Shown in pieces: positions 1 through 12,700 of a stretch of DNA of 64,000 bases. The position numbers were made by a program, and so were the translations under genes. This DNA comes from Ptychodera flava. Lineage: Eukaryota > Hemichordata > Enteropneusta > Ptychoderidae. The stretch covers positions 40,575,963-40,639,962 of the forward strand of contig NC_091936.1 in the NCBI RefSeq assembly GCF_041260155.1, read 5' to 3'. Every line of letters begins with the position of its first letter. The stretch's first letter is position 1. A model generated the notes under the pieces. The model was given only the letters and a program-made list of their open reading frames with translations, was not told the DNA's origin and searched no databases.

Positions 1-3000
1 AATATCAAAACTGCACCTACAGTTGAAAACCATACAATCATAAATGTCCGTTCACTGCAAACATTAATTCAATACAGACAGTAGAAACGAGACAGTCTAT
101 GATTTCAATGTGCTGTAAATTATTAATAATTTCAATGTGCTGAGAATTATTAAAATCAAAACTCTGTTCTCTGGCAGATACCAATTATAACACCACACAG
201 AATTCAATGGTCATGAATTATACATCAAAGTTATTCTGTTTTGAGCTTTGTAGGTTGCTTGAATAGCCAGAACATTATTCAACAAAATGTCGGATAATTT
301 CACATCATATCACAAATATGAATTTACCTTCATTGAGGTAAAAGCTACAGGGAATCTACATCCATCTATATCACTACCATGGTGCCTATGTCAATACCAC
401 TACTTGATTTGTCAATCATGAATTGTTAACGCCCCACATAACAGTAAAACCAATGTGATTTCTTTAGTATCTTTACTACCATCTATTGACATAACTTTGG
501 GTACATGTATAGATTGCAGTGCAGGAGCTAAGATATTTTACTGTAGCAGGATCTGTATATAAATTTATTGAAAGTAAATAACTTGCTCATATACTACCAT
601 AGTTAAAGTGTGTTTTCATTGTTTATTTGCTACAGGTTAGTCTAACTTGTACTGACTATACATATACTGTTCCACAGCTGACAAATTCATCCCTGTAATG
701 GCATACACTGTTTCATCCTCAAGGATCACACAAAATTTTGGTAGGCACCAGGCAGAATAAATACACTAACAGGACACACAAGTAAGTTCATGTACATTGC
801 CGAGGACAGATCAATCATTTCCACACAATTACTGTATGGGCATAATACAATCCTAAACTACAGAACCATTTCACAACCCATAGCTCCTGTAATCAAAACC
901 ATACTTTTCTTCTAATGACAGCTATGAAATTTTTTCCCGATTATGGCCCTGATTAAAGAGTCGATGTGCACTGTTTACTGCCATTTAAAAGTAAAGTGAT
1001 TAACCACTCTTCAGGTAGCAAGACATCCCATGCTGAATTATTTTCATGAACTGTTTCACATATAGATGTTTGACTTTTAGTGACATACACTTTTTCTACA
1101 TTTATACTCATAACAGTTCTTATGATGCTTAAATAATAATCTCAGATGCAATTTTTCATGTACATATATATTGAGGTCAACCCACATGAACCCATCTGTG
1201 TTTGCATAAAAAATTACAAAGTCTGATTTTACACACATTAACCACTACTTTTAAATTACTGGTAATTCACACCTATCCAAAACACACAAGATAATTAAAT
1301 AAAATTAATTACAGATGTTTCTGCAGTTGTAAATGGGGTGTTTGTTTGTCCTTCTTTCACATGTTTGCTGGTATTGTGCACTTCCCCTGTCCTTTTAGGA
1401 CATGACCTTTGTTGCAAGTGATGTGACTAAAATAACTTAACACAAACACTGCACATCCTATGTACCAATATCCTTGTCCTGGACCAACCATCTTTTGGAT
1501 AGATATGCATGCTAAATGTAAAACTACAAGTAATATCACCAGCCTGTAAAACAGATTTGATCAGAAAACAGCCTGCAATCAGCAGTTGACAGATCTACAT
1601 GCAAATACAATTGTATAATCGTTCCACTGGCAAGCATTTCCATGTCATAGGTCAATACTGGTAGACAACACACCTTATGTAATAATACCCATTCTGAGTG
1701 AAGCAATGAGGCTCCCTAGCTATAATAATCAACATGCAACATTAATTTTATATGCTGACACATATTTAAATTTAAAAACAGATTCACAAGCACAGTTTTG
1801 ACACAATATGAGGAAATAAAAAGTTGATCTTTAGGGTGGAAATAGATCCTGGAAGTACCTTATGACAGAGTACCACACATCAACCATGTGATTATCAATT
1901 GATAGCCATATATGGGTGCTTTAATTATAACAGCTTAATTTTTTTAACAGCAGGTTGAAAACTATCCTATGATCACCAATAAATGCTGCATCTAATATGA
2001 CAATGCCTACTTAAACATAAACTTGATTTCCTGCAAAAAACGCTGAACAATCTTTGTTTTGTTCTAGTATCTACTGAAATTGATAAAAATCTTTCGATTA
2101 TATCTGATAAGCAGACATAGGAATTTGGTTTCATATATACACTAATATTGTCAAAATTGATCATTCAAAATTATGCTACCGAGACAAAATGGACACTTAA
2201 AATTTATGCTTAACAGTAAGTTTTGAGTGATATATTGCTATATGTAACTTGTTAATGTTTGATAACTCTACCAAAATCTACTGTATCTTTCTACTGGCTA
2301 CAATTAAACAGCAAAAGGCCCGTTATAAAAACGTAGGAAAAAGGAATGAAACAGATTAACTTACAAACTAAAAACTAAATTTCTGCTGCATTTTAATTAG
2401 TCAAACATGTATGAAACATAAATGCTACCATATTTTGAGAATTATATTGATCAAAATATTCATAAAACTGAAACCTGATACGAGATTTTCTAGTCTAATA
2501 TGTACTTGAGTCCTCAATCATACATGCATTCCAGTTCTTAGTATGGCACCAATAATCACCAGATGCCAACAGAGAAGTGATAAAACAGGTAGAGTAACTG
2601 AAAACACTTTGACAGAGAAGGACAACACAATACATGGCATGCAGACACAGAGTTCCAGATTTCACTTGGTAGAAAGCTGAGTTTGCTCAATTCAATTCTC
2701 CTCTTAAAAGTGTGTGACTTTGTTCAGTTATCTGAGGGAATATTCTATGAATTCCATGTGGAGTCAGAAATTGCAGCTGGTCTCCTCAAGACAAGATTTA
2801 TTCCACAGTCCCAAGCTTGCAATTACCGACAGACAATAAATAACATTTTTTCATAAATAATGATCATGCTCATTAAGCAGTAACTCCTGTGTAGTCCACA
2901 AAATATACACAGGTGGTATGCAAGAACAGCATACCCACTGCTTCAACTTTTGGCATGCCACAGTGATATAATCAGTCTGTTCTATCCAATTATGCTGTCT

Positions 3001-4079
3001 ACAGGTCAAACTGTGATATTCAAATCGTGGATATGGACCAGAAATGGAGGATTGGGGTGCACGGTTCACCCTAAAAGACCAGGGATCTGCCATTACGGAG
3101 TTTGAGATGTTGATCTTTCATGACCATCAAGTGCCAATCACTATCAACACTCCCGGATTACATGATTCAAGCTCTAGAATTATAATTTATCACAGCCCAA
3201 ATCAAATTTGTGACCACCATTTGAATGGAAACACCAAGGATTTTTTTCCTGAATATTTATCAACTAGTCTGACGTTTTAATGATCCATCCCCTTACTTTA
3301 ACACAGAAATGAAACAATGTCACAGAACGCTGATAATCCTTAATGTCTGATTTGTAATGACATTGATTTAATTTTCACACTTTTAAGGACAAATTAAAGC
3401 TAATTTCAGTTGTCAGCCACGGAAACAAGCTCTGCATTGAAACATCACCTAAATAATCAATATATGAAAGGTTACAATGACATTGACTTCCAAACTAAGC
3501 GGAAAATCTATATCAGTGGTATCAAATTGTGTTCCGACCCAAGATCCAGGACTTCCTAATCGTATTGTGTACAAATGAAGTACTACTACTAGTGATGGTT
3601 TCGCATTCCAGAGAAGATACTTCCAGAAATGTTATCATCGCATTTGCACATAAACAAAAGGATCATTTTATTTAATCTCCCAATTAAAAATTTACGAGCT
3701 ATGAATCAAATCGAAAATTCGATTATCGAGCATTTGGTCGGTAGCCCTTGCTTGCAGTTGCACTGTCAGTCACACAAGACTTCGAGCGAGCTCGAGTGGA
3801 GTGTTTCATTCACTATAGACGCAGTGACCTATGACTCGTGAACGCGTCAGAAAGACAGTTACACCTGGCCACACCTGGTCTACACTGAAACCATGGGTGA
3901 CACATTGACATATTTGACAGCTAAAATTGCCTGCGGGCGGCGTTATTTTTTGATAAATCCAAGGTCAAAGGGTCACTTGTTGCCAGTACTCAGGGGACAA
4001 CATACTGGTTCTGGTCGAGTAACACACACACTGTCTGAAACTGTAACTGTTTTTACAATAATTGATTCGAGCACATACC
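1..4079. other. Probable intron or downstream region of the SH3 gene; no supported exon
   Basis: AT-rich DNA downstream (minus sense) of the splice donor at 4078/4079. I looked for further RhoGAP-family exons (WW, PH, RhoGAP) on the minus strand and found none that I can defend. Reading frames near 2851-3280 are open on both strands but show no domain. The remaining exons of the SH3 gene may lie left of the window. Confidence 0.4.
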
Positions 4080-4474
4080 TGAGAGCTTGTAGTAACATTC
4101 AAAATTTCACTTGAACTTGAAACATCACTGTATCCCTGGGAACTCACTGAATTTTCAGTTTCCTCATAATAGTCGGGGACGGGAATGGGTACTCGTTGGC
4201 TGGGAACCTCCGAAGCAAGGTTTTCAACACTGCCGCTAAGTCCTCCCCCTCCGTTGAACTGATGGGACGGCGAGGAAATTTCAATCATGTATCTCGCTGG
4301 AACATACACAGGATTTTTGTCTCCATCTCTACGAACAAACCACCAGTCATTTCCCGACCTTTTAACTAAAGTGAATTCGTCCCCCTTCTCGAAAGACACA
4401 TCTGCGCCGTCAGCAGCCCTATACTTGTAGGGGTACTGAGCCCGCAGACGGGCGCCTTTACCGTCATCAGCCAT
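4079..4474 (-). CDS. SH3-domain exon of an ARHGAP12/15/27-like Rho GTPase-activating protein (5' coding exon, partial gene)
   Basis: Exon of 132 codons ending in phase 0 at a good donor (CTCAG|GTATGT). Residues about 8-66 form an SH3 domain: AQYPYKYRA at the ALYDY position, acidic RT loop (DGADVSFEKGDE), the NDWWFVRR tryptophan pair, and VPARYM at the P-x-x-Y position. The start MADDGKG followed by SH3 resembles vertebrate ARHGAP12 (MADRSGK...), where the SH3 is also N-terminal, so I chose the ATG at 4474. An in-frame ATG at 4555 would add 27 residues. After the SH3 comes a Ser/Glu-rich linker with a YYEE cluster. Family proteins carry WW, PH and C-terminal RhoGAP domains and inactivate Rac/Cdc42 at junctions and endocytic sites; none of those domains is visible here. 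SH3 is firm; the subfamily is inferred from the N-terminal position and the VPA-Y signature. Confidence 0.65.
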
Positions 4475-5202
4475 ATGCTCGAAGGGGTGCTCCCACTGAA
4501 AATTCGAGCTAGAATCCGGCTTTTCGTATTTTTGTCTCAGAATATTTTGTGACAAGTTGATCGACGATCTTCAAAATCTACACCATTTGGTACGACCCTT
4601 GCAATTGCAAACGGCTTATCATTCTGCTTGGGCAACCGCGAGTTACGATCCACTGTTACCGCTGGTACAATCCCTGAAGGCCGACGACATGTTGGTCCTG
4701 TACAACCCACTCGCCGTTGTCCACGAAAACAACTTCTGTAGAAAGTTACAGACACGTCCCCGGGAAAGCCGGAGGTAAAGAGTATCCTTGATACTTGACC
4801 ATCCAATCACACGTGACACTGACAATCTTGTGGCAGTTCACCTCTACTACAGCAGACTCCTCGTCGAGACTCTGAAAGTTTGAAAATTCCTGTTTCGAAT
4901 CAAACAGCACTATACTTCCGATTTCCGCCCTTGAAATTTCCAAACACATGTAAATATTGCTACAATCCTACCAACAACAACTTCAGGACAAGCGATTCGC
5001 TCAATTTCAACAAAAAACGCCATGTTGTCATTATTGCACCAATCAGAATGGACTTTGGAGCATCGCGCTAGATAGGTACATTCTATTCATCTATAGGTAT
5101 GACATCGTCGCCAACCGTGGATGTGGATGCACTTTCGTGCTAGTATTTCACATGTCCAACCACAGTTAGAATGACGTATTAATTTCATAGGAACGCTTTT
5201 AC
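4475..5202 (-). promoter_or_regulatory. CpG-rich leader/promoter region of the SH3 gene
   Basis: GC and CpG content rise sharply compared with the flanks, and all minus frames overlap short open stretches without domain identity. This is what a 5' UTR and promoter would look like upstream of the SH3 start. A possible acceptor (CTTTCAG|AGTCTC, near 4872) suggests a spliced 5' UTR. No TATA box or exact start can be fixed. Confidence 0.3.
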
Positions 5203-5323
5203 CTGTGAACCAAAAGAATATGTAGACACTGGCCAACACAAGGAAGATTGTTCTAACGAAGTAAACACAGCCACGCTCCATTGAAAGGTGTAACATGTTC
5301 AGCATGCAGTGCAGCGCAGCCAT
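5203..5323 (-). CDS. Candidate first exon encoding a membrane anchor; unassigned
   Basis: Minus-strand ATG at 5323 opens 40 codons plus one base to a donor (TTCACAG|GTAAAA). The peptide is MAALHCMLNMLHLSMERG followed by a hydrophobic segment with FLVLASVYIFFWF, about 20 residues. This fits a signal-anchor or signal peptide, as in type II membrane enzymes. No continuation in matching phase was found toward the SH3 exon, and the family is not recognised. It may be a chance open frame in a CpG-rich promoter. Confidence 0.28.
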
Positions 5324-5602
5324 CACCCAAATTTTGTTGAAACTCCACACTTCCCTGTCTGATGAACTCTTGATTCTGTCTTATTTTTAAAATCAAAATT
5401 TTGAAAGAACCTTATGTGAAGAGATCAGCACTCGATAAAGTCATGACTCTTATTCATATTGGCGAAATACAAATGTGTCATTTTACCACATATTCTAACT
5501 TTGCAGTGTTTACATGCATGCTTGGCGTATGTTACAGTGGGGCCGCCCCTTTTTATCAAGTAAGCAAGTTTATATATGTTAATTTACTTCATTTGCACCA
5601 GG

Positions 5603-5674
5603 TCCTCGATAGTATAGTGGTAAGTATCTCCGCCTGTCACGCGGAAGACCGGGGTTCAATTCCCCGTCGGGGAG
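5603..5674 (+). tRNA. tRNA-Asp(GUC): tRNA-Asp (anticodon GTC)
   Basis: Complete 72-nt cloverleaf starting TCCTCGATAGTATAGTGG, with anticodon GTC at 5636-5638 in the loop CTGTCAC. The acceptor stem pairs throughout (one T-G wobble) and the discriminator base is G. The T arm is CGGGG-TTCAATT-CCCCG. It carries the eukaryotic tRNA-Asp A and B boxes (B box GGTTCAATTCC); a T-rich stretch follows as a probable Pol III terminator. No CCA is encoded and there is no intron. It looks intact and functional. Confidence 0.93.
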
Positions 5675-5974
5675 GCTTATTTTATTTCGACTCACTTGTG
5701 TTTTTATTTGTAGCAACGATTCAAATTTATGTCTTTGTATTTGCATCCATTTTTCTCAAAGGCACACTACATATGATAAACTGTAAGAATTTTACAATGA
5801 TTTTTTTTCAGCTTTTGATTGAAGTTGTTATATGTTGACACATATTCATAAATATTTAATATATATATATATATATATACACAAAATGTATACAATGTGC
5901 CCTCCCGGTTATCACCATAATGGCTTTATGGCAACCTCTGAACTTGGGCACAGAGTGTACGGTTACACATTGTT

Positions 5975-6034
5975 GAGGATTGAAAATATGGACTCACCAG
6001 AGTTTGAGGATTGAAAATATGGACTCACCAGAGT
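5975..6034. repeat. Tandem duplication of a ~30 bp unit beside AT microsatellites
   Basis: Two adjacent copies of a unit beginning GAGGATTGAAAATATGGACT, followed directly by a short (TA) run. The copies are almost identical, so the duplication is recent. Confidence 0.7.
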
Positions 6035-8876
6035 ATATATATATATAATTGGATACTACTGATATTTAGGCAAAAAATAACATATTCGAATGTTTTTTTG
6101 TACGTAGTTATCAAGACATATTGCTGACAAAAAAAGACACTGAGGACTCTGTGAGAAACAAATCAACAGTTGTTTACCTCTAAATGATGTACACTAGCAG
6201 AATCCAAGACACATCACAGACATAGGGAAAATGTTCAATTTTCTAACAATTTCATCATGTTAAAAATAATTTTTGCTTTGCACATTCAAAAATGTCCAGT
6301 CAAGCATGGCCATTTAAATTTCACCCAAAAACTTTTGATATTTGCAACAACACCATGAAATTTTTGACAACATTCACTTCACCAAATCTCAGATTTCTTA
6401 TATTTATTTAGACTTGTCTGGTATGTTTTATGTTCTCTGGAAGAAGTAAGCATAGAAAATTTTCACATGACCGGTGGTTTCGTTGGCCGAGGAGTCAGTG
6501 CATATATGCTGGACAATGTCATGTGCATAATCACTTGTGAGAAATGTAATTTGATCTGTGTTTTCATTAATCACAGGGATCAGAGACTTTATGTTGGCAA
6601 TTCAAAATTGATGCATGTATTTCATGTTGCTGTTTGTATTTGTTGCCTCGTTTTTGGTGTTATTGCAAGTACATGTGTAGATATCAATCCGTCTTGATTG
6701 CCTTATGCTTTTTTACTCATACTTCTGTCAGATACAGAGTGTGTGTGTGAATAAAACATCCAGCGTATGGGATATAAGAATGAAAGAGAATGAAGTCATG
6801 ATACCTCTACAGAGGCAACCCAGTTGAAACAAAAACAAAAACAATATTGGACAACAAATGAGTTGCCTATCCTTCTTTACAGAATGACACAAATGATTCA
6901 AGATTTTCCCGAGCCATAATTATTTCCTTGCTTGATTCAACGATCTTGGTAGGCAAACTTCTGCCACAATTTACAGTTGCAGAGGATGAGCTGGAAATGT
7001 CGCAATTGATGCTTTAGCAGCTATACAAACTCATTGAAGTTGGGATGATCAATTAGATCTTCGCAGAGTAATTTTAAATGGAAGACATTGTGCATTCTGA
7101 AAATTGTTCAAAAAACTAGAGATGCTACTTTTGTTTAAAAAAAATTTCACAAGACAGGAAGACTGAGAAATGGAACATAAACCAAATAAAATACTGCATA
7201 CTGTACATTTGAAAAAACTTAGAAAGCAGAAAAAAGTTAATCTTATTCAAACCAATACGTACTGGCATAGCTGTTAGTAATAATCATTGGTTCAGGGATG
7301 TTTCGAAAAATTAACAATCAAACATTTACAATATGGTGACTTTGCTCTATAAATTTTAGAAATTATAAAAATATTGCCAGCTCGCTGATTATTTCCAATT
7401 TGCCAAGTGATAAGGAAACAAAATGTTATTCTCACTTACATAAGCTTCCTTGTGCAGGATATATCATTGAACATAGATGCAAAAATGACTCTTTCTTGTT
7501 ACCAGGAAATAGGAAGACAGGGCAAAGTTTTTTTTCCTTTTTTGTCAGATTTCTTCCAAATGTTGAAAAAAATGCCATCATGTGAATTTTCCATCGCTTT
7601 CGTCTTATTGTATTATTGCTTTCACCAAAGGCAGTGACTTAATCAAGTGTGTTTTGGTACTATTGCAGAAAAGCTACATTGAAATATATGATTCATATAG
7701 AATTTTTCTCAAAGTACAGTCAAGGTAGAGAGACTACCCATGGTAGCATAGTATTAGCCATTTCCATTGTTTTACATGTAGAAATCCAAGAAAACATTCT
7801 TGTAATATTGTAATTTTCTTGAAACTTACTTAAAGAAATTGGAATAATTCATTTTGAAAAAAATATTCATAAACTGAGGTTACCTCACTAGATTTCAAGA
7901 TAAAATGACAAGATTATTCCTCTCTGTACAAAAAAGCTATGAAAAAATGCTGACTCAGGGGGTTTTCTCACAGGCGTGTTTGACAACTCTACAGTGGAAG
8001 GAAATAGCATGTGCTTGAGTTTCCATCAGCTAACACATTTGAAGGCTGAAATTTGTCATGAAATAGTGTGAATTGCACAAAATCAAAGGGTATGACAAAT
8101 GCTTGTGTGAATCGCAAATTAGATGTGAACACTACATTTTCTCATCATATTTCTTTTCTACTCATTTTACCCTACAACATAATGAACATTACAATATTTT
8201 TACTTAATGTATAGTCACCTTCCTTAAGTTCTGTCAGTCAAAATGTAAACCTGTGCATCAGACAACAGTGTCTTTGTATTGAACTATCAACAGTAGCAAA
8301 TGCAGTTTACAAAGATAATAGTGATAACAAACACATTGGTAATGCCAGAGAATACTTTTTTAATGTGTGAATAAACTTTCTGAATACAAAAATAAAATAT
8401 ACTAAAATCTGCTTACTACATGAGAAAGAAATAATAATACTAATTACATTCAAGCTGAGGTTTAAAAATACATAAAACAAGAGAAGGATCTAAGGTTGGA
8501 GCACTCAATTGTTGTCTTGCTTGGTCAGGAGAAATTTCAGTAATTGGATTATTTGTTTTGTATCCATGAGTGCGTAGGTTTTTCAGAGTCTTCATGGAAA
8601 AGCCTCTTAAAGTTTTCTTGTGGAATTTTCATCGTTGGCAATGTTCTGTTGCAAAAAACCAAGCCATCATGTTTACAATTTGATGCAATATTTCCATAAA
8701 AAATACAACCATTGAACTATGTGATGATTTAAAACAGTAGAGTACCGTCTAGAAGCATTAAATGGAAAGATGAATGTCCATGTTTACGAGAAAACTGTCA
8801 AACACAGGCAATGTCATTCTGAATGTAACTTTTGTGTTTTTTTTTAACCACTTACCCAACTACAGTGGATCTTAAT

Positions 8877-9122
8877 TTGGTGCCACAACTCTCTGTGTGA
8901 GACAATTTTAGCTTGGAAAACATCTAACTTTCAGCTGCTAAAAACATCTAGATTACAGATCAACTGTTCAACTGTTCAACTATTGGTCAAGACAGAGTTG
9001 CCCCATGTTGGTTTACTGTAACTAATCAATGAGTCAGCTATTTCAAAATGTGTTGTGATACCTAAGCTAGTCATTTATATTACAGAATCTGTCTGTCTCA
9101 CACACAAAGTTGTGGCACCAGA
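8877..9122. mobile_element. Short inverted-repeat (MITE-like) element
   Basis: An inverted pair of about 27 bp bounds 246 bp: TTGGTGCCACAACT...GTGTGAGACA at 8877 and its reverse complement ending at 9122, with about three mismatches. There is no coding potential. No target duplication was identified, so the class is open. Confidence 0.45.
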
Positions 9123-9740
9123 TTGAAAACCATTATACCTGTTTTGAAAGTTGAGTGGACACAAAACAAGTTCCAAAGAATTTTTTTTCAGTTTCGCCAT
9201 CATGTCATTGGCATATTGTGTTTGCATTGCCAGGTGGAAGTTGAAGTGCATAAGGAATATTAAGTTTGGCATGATTTGTGCCAATGGACTGCAGAATGAA
9301 CAGCACAGATCAATCAATGGCATGTTCTCTCATATTCACCACCAAACTGTAATATAACCCCATTGTTTCAATGGGACCTATATACAGGGTTATGGAGCAA
9401 AGGTTTTTTTTGTTGAAAAATGAAACACAGTAATTACATTATAATTATGGGGAAACATAATATTTTATGTTTGTGAAATGTACACGGAGAATGTTTGGCA
9501 ATACTGTTTAATCTTCCTTGTTCTATTCAGGTGTCACACATGGATCAATCACTCTTAAAAATTGATAAATTTCTGCAATTCTGAGAGTTTGAAATACTAA
9601 ATATTCTTCTCTGACACTGTAATTCCTAATTCTATTTGCTCATTCTGCAAACAGGGTTGATAATATCATGAATGCTTAGATTTTGCAACCAGTGGATCTT
9701 CTTTTTTTGTAAATCAGCAAAATTTGGCAAGATGTCTTGA

Positions 9741-9767
9741 TCACAGACATAGCGTACATCTGAGGAA
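9741..9767 (-). CDS. SRI: Gene A exon 8 (C-terminus)
   Basis: Acceptor TTTTTTCAG, then FLRCTLCL and stop. Sorcin ends FIQCVMSV at the same position and length. Confidence 0.88.
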   Translation of the reverse strand, partial: FLRCTLCL

Positions 9768-12700
9768 CTGAAAAAAAAGAAGAACAATGTGAAATGGAGA
9801 AATAGCGTCTACTTAGGGTTTTCTGTTTCACTTTTTAATTCTGTGTCATAGCATGGAGTCATTGAAAATCTGCTGTCTAAAAAAAATCTTTGCCAGTACT
9901 GAATATTTTTGTTGTCTAGTTGTGACAGAACATTTGCCTTGCAGTTGAAAACAGGAACAACAATATTTTGAACCATTAGCATGACCTTCAAACATCACAA
10001 GTGTTAGGCAAACAATAATCTTTTCTTGGATAGTTTACAGATAAGTAATTAATGACATCGGATTTCTCACTTCATCTTTATAATACCTGCATCACCAAGA
10101 CAAAATCAATTCCTTGTCAAGCTGTCACGGCGAATAAAAACAAGTTCTGTAAAAAGTCTGTCAATTTTCTATTGAATGACACTGAGAAAACTTTTGTGGG
10201 AAAAATTTTTTTTGTGTGTTAAGTTTGACCCAACTAGAGACACAGACACAACTGATGATATTCTACCCTGAAAGCTGTGTAGAAGTATAACACAAGTTCA
10301 ACAGTTCATAAACAAAAGTTGTATAGTAATTTACCACTAGAGGGCAATACTTACATCATCATATTGAAAAGTAGCTGTTCCATTCTTCATTTGATCCCTG
10401 CGTTTAAATGCATCTGAAAGGTACATCAACCAAATATTTTGATTTGTTAATTTAGATTATTAACATTTCATAAAATTCCTGATGTAATTTCTTATTTCTT
10501 ATTAAAATTCAATGTATGAGTCATGGCAAAATTCACTTTCATGATAAATTAGTTTTAACACTGATTGTGTGAGTGATTAATCAAACAAAAAAAGCAAGAT
10601 ATGGACATTGGACGGAACAGTGCTATTATATTATATCAACATTAGCATCCAAAGCAGGAAAGACCAGAATCATATGTTGAGCACTCATTGTCACACAGAA
10701 ATTCAGTGCCTGAGATCAAGCATTATGGAACACAGCATGGACGTAATACTTGCATATGGCAGTGGATGTAATGCAGATGACAAAAAGTGACAACGCTGAT
10801 TTGGTGAAGCGTATAGCCAACATTAATGCGCTAATACAGCAGTTTTAAAGGAACATTCTAAACTCATAAAAGTTCTTTACCATGGCCGCGGTGAGCTCTC
10901 ATTAAAGAACAATATATTAGGTTGACAGACACATTGACATAATATAACACCAGTCTTGATATGATTTTATCAAATCTCTTCTTGTAACTTGGTTATTTTA
11001 CAATCAAGGATACTGATTCTCTTTCTTATCAACACTCCAGGTTGCAATATTTGACAAACACACGATGACATACCTGAAAGAGCTCTGAGTCTGACACAGA
11101 GGGCAACAAAATCATCAAATGTGATATGTCCACCAGCCTTGGCATATCTTTTTAGTAAAACATGGAATGCCTGTGGACTGAGATTGTAACCTGAAAAAAA
11201 TTGATATCTCAAAATGAAATGCATAACAGGATCTTGTAATGAAAATTATCACCTAGACATATATAGTGATGTGAAAATCTAACTTTTAAAGCAAACTTAA
11301 AAATCATATGAGGAAACTTTTCTCTACCTCATTTTCCCAGGAGACATATAACTACAATTTTTGTTAGATATCATTACAACCTGTTTCTATTATACTGCAT
11401 TCCTGACTGTTGGCGTACACAACACCATGCAACCCTTGTCTGAGAGGTCAAAGTTCATATCATTTTATAGGATGGCCTTCTCAAAGAAAAGACTACTTGT
11501 GGTACAATTGTTTTGCATCGAGTACATTCATTGTTTGAGTTCATAAAATGTAATTCTTGACTGAATGGCATTCTTGCTGCACCATATTTTATTCTCATTG
11601 GGTCAAAAAATGCTGGCACAAGTATAGTATTGACGATTTGAATCACTTCTTACCAAAGCTTCTGACGACAGCTGCTAACTCATGTGCATCCATGGTACCA
11701 GATCTGTCCCTGTCAAAGTTGATAAATGTCTGTTTCCATTGACTTAAACATCCCCACAGTTCCTTGAATTCATTGAAGCCCATTTTTCCCGAGAAATCCC
11801 GCTGAGTGATGGTGGCACCAAGTCAAGGATAAACTAGTAATCCTAGAATCAACTTTAAGCTCCAACCTTTCAAAAATGTCAAGATTGTGAATTCTGAAAA
11901 TGACATAATTTCAAGACTCATCTGTATAAAACATATTGTTAGATTTTATTTTAAAATATTAGGCTGTTCCAAATTATATTATTATATGAAACAGTAACAG
12001 CATTATCCCTTTACACTCACTCAAGTAAGTTAATGCATGGGTGTTTGTCAAGCCCAAAAGTAAGAAAATGATCAGTTATCTTTAAAAACAACGCGATTTG
12101 ATTGATATTTGGCCTAATGACTGGAATTATTAAATTTTTTAAATTAATGTCTGCCTAAATCTTGACGACTTGAGTCACGTGACCAAATCTGATATTTTCC
12201 CGCCAAAATTTATGTCGTTATTAATTTTAATATTGCAACCGTAACCCATTAAATTTTTTTGATTTTCTCTGCACTTTTGGAAACAACATCTACCATATTC
12301 TTTCAAAAATACATGGCGCTCATGAAACTCTATCTATACTTCTTTCTGATATTCAAAATATTCATGTAAAACGTCAAAAATATTGTATTTGTTGTTTTTT
12401 GTGAAGAAATGTTATTCAAAATTCAATAATGTTGCATCTGCCACTAGTCCTTACATAAGTTCCTATCCCATTTTACATTAATTGGTCATAATATTTTAAA
12501 TATTTTGATGTTTAACAGTTGGAATATTCAGTTATTTGCAATATACAATTTTGGCGGGAAAATAATAGATTATGGTCATGTGATCTGACTTAGGTAATAT
12601 ATTATGATAAATTTCAACTTAAACAAATGCAAAACATATTTTTGGCAATTTTCTGACCAGGTCTGATTAAAAAGTATGTTCAAACTGATTTTACATGTAT

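Larger units (their letters stand above)
5675..9740. other. Intergenic DNA between tRNA-Asp and the 3' end of sorcin-like gene A
   Basis: AT-rich with stops in every frame apart from short chance frames. It holds a 30 bp tandem duplication (5975-6034), short AT tracts and an inverted-repeat element (8877-9122). The part nearest 9741 should include the 3' UTR of gene A, but I could not fix its polyadenylation site. Confidence 0.5.

Noticed and set aside
330-360. 17-nt microexon-like segment (CTGTAG...AATGAAG|GTAAAT)
   Set aside because: Too short to test, and it has no neighbour exon to match in phase.
2851-3280. Overlapping open frames on both strands (80 and 78 codons)
   Set aside because: No domain, no matching splice phases with the SH3 exon, and both strands equally open; treated as chance.
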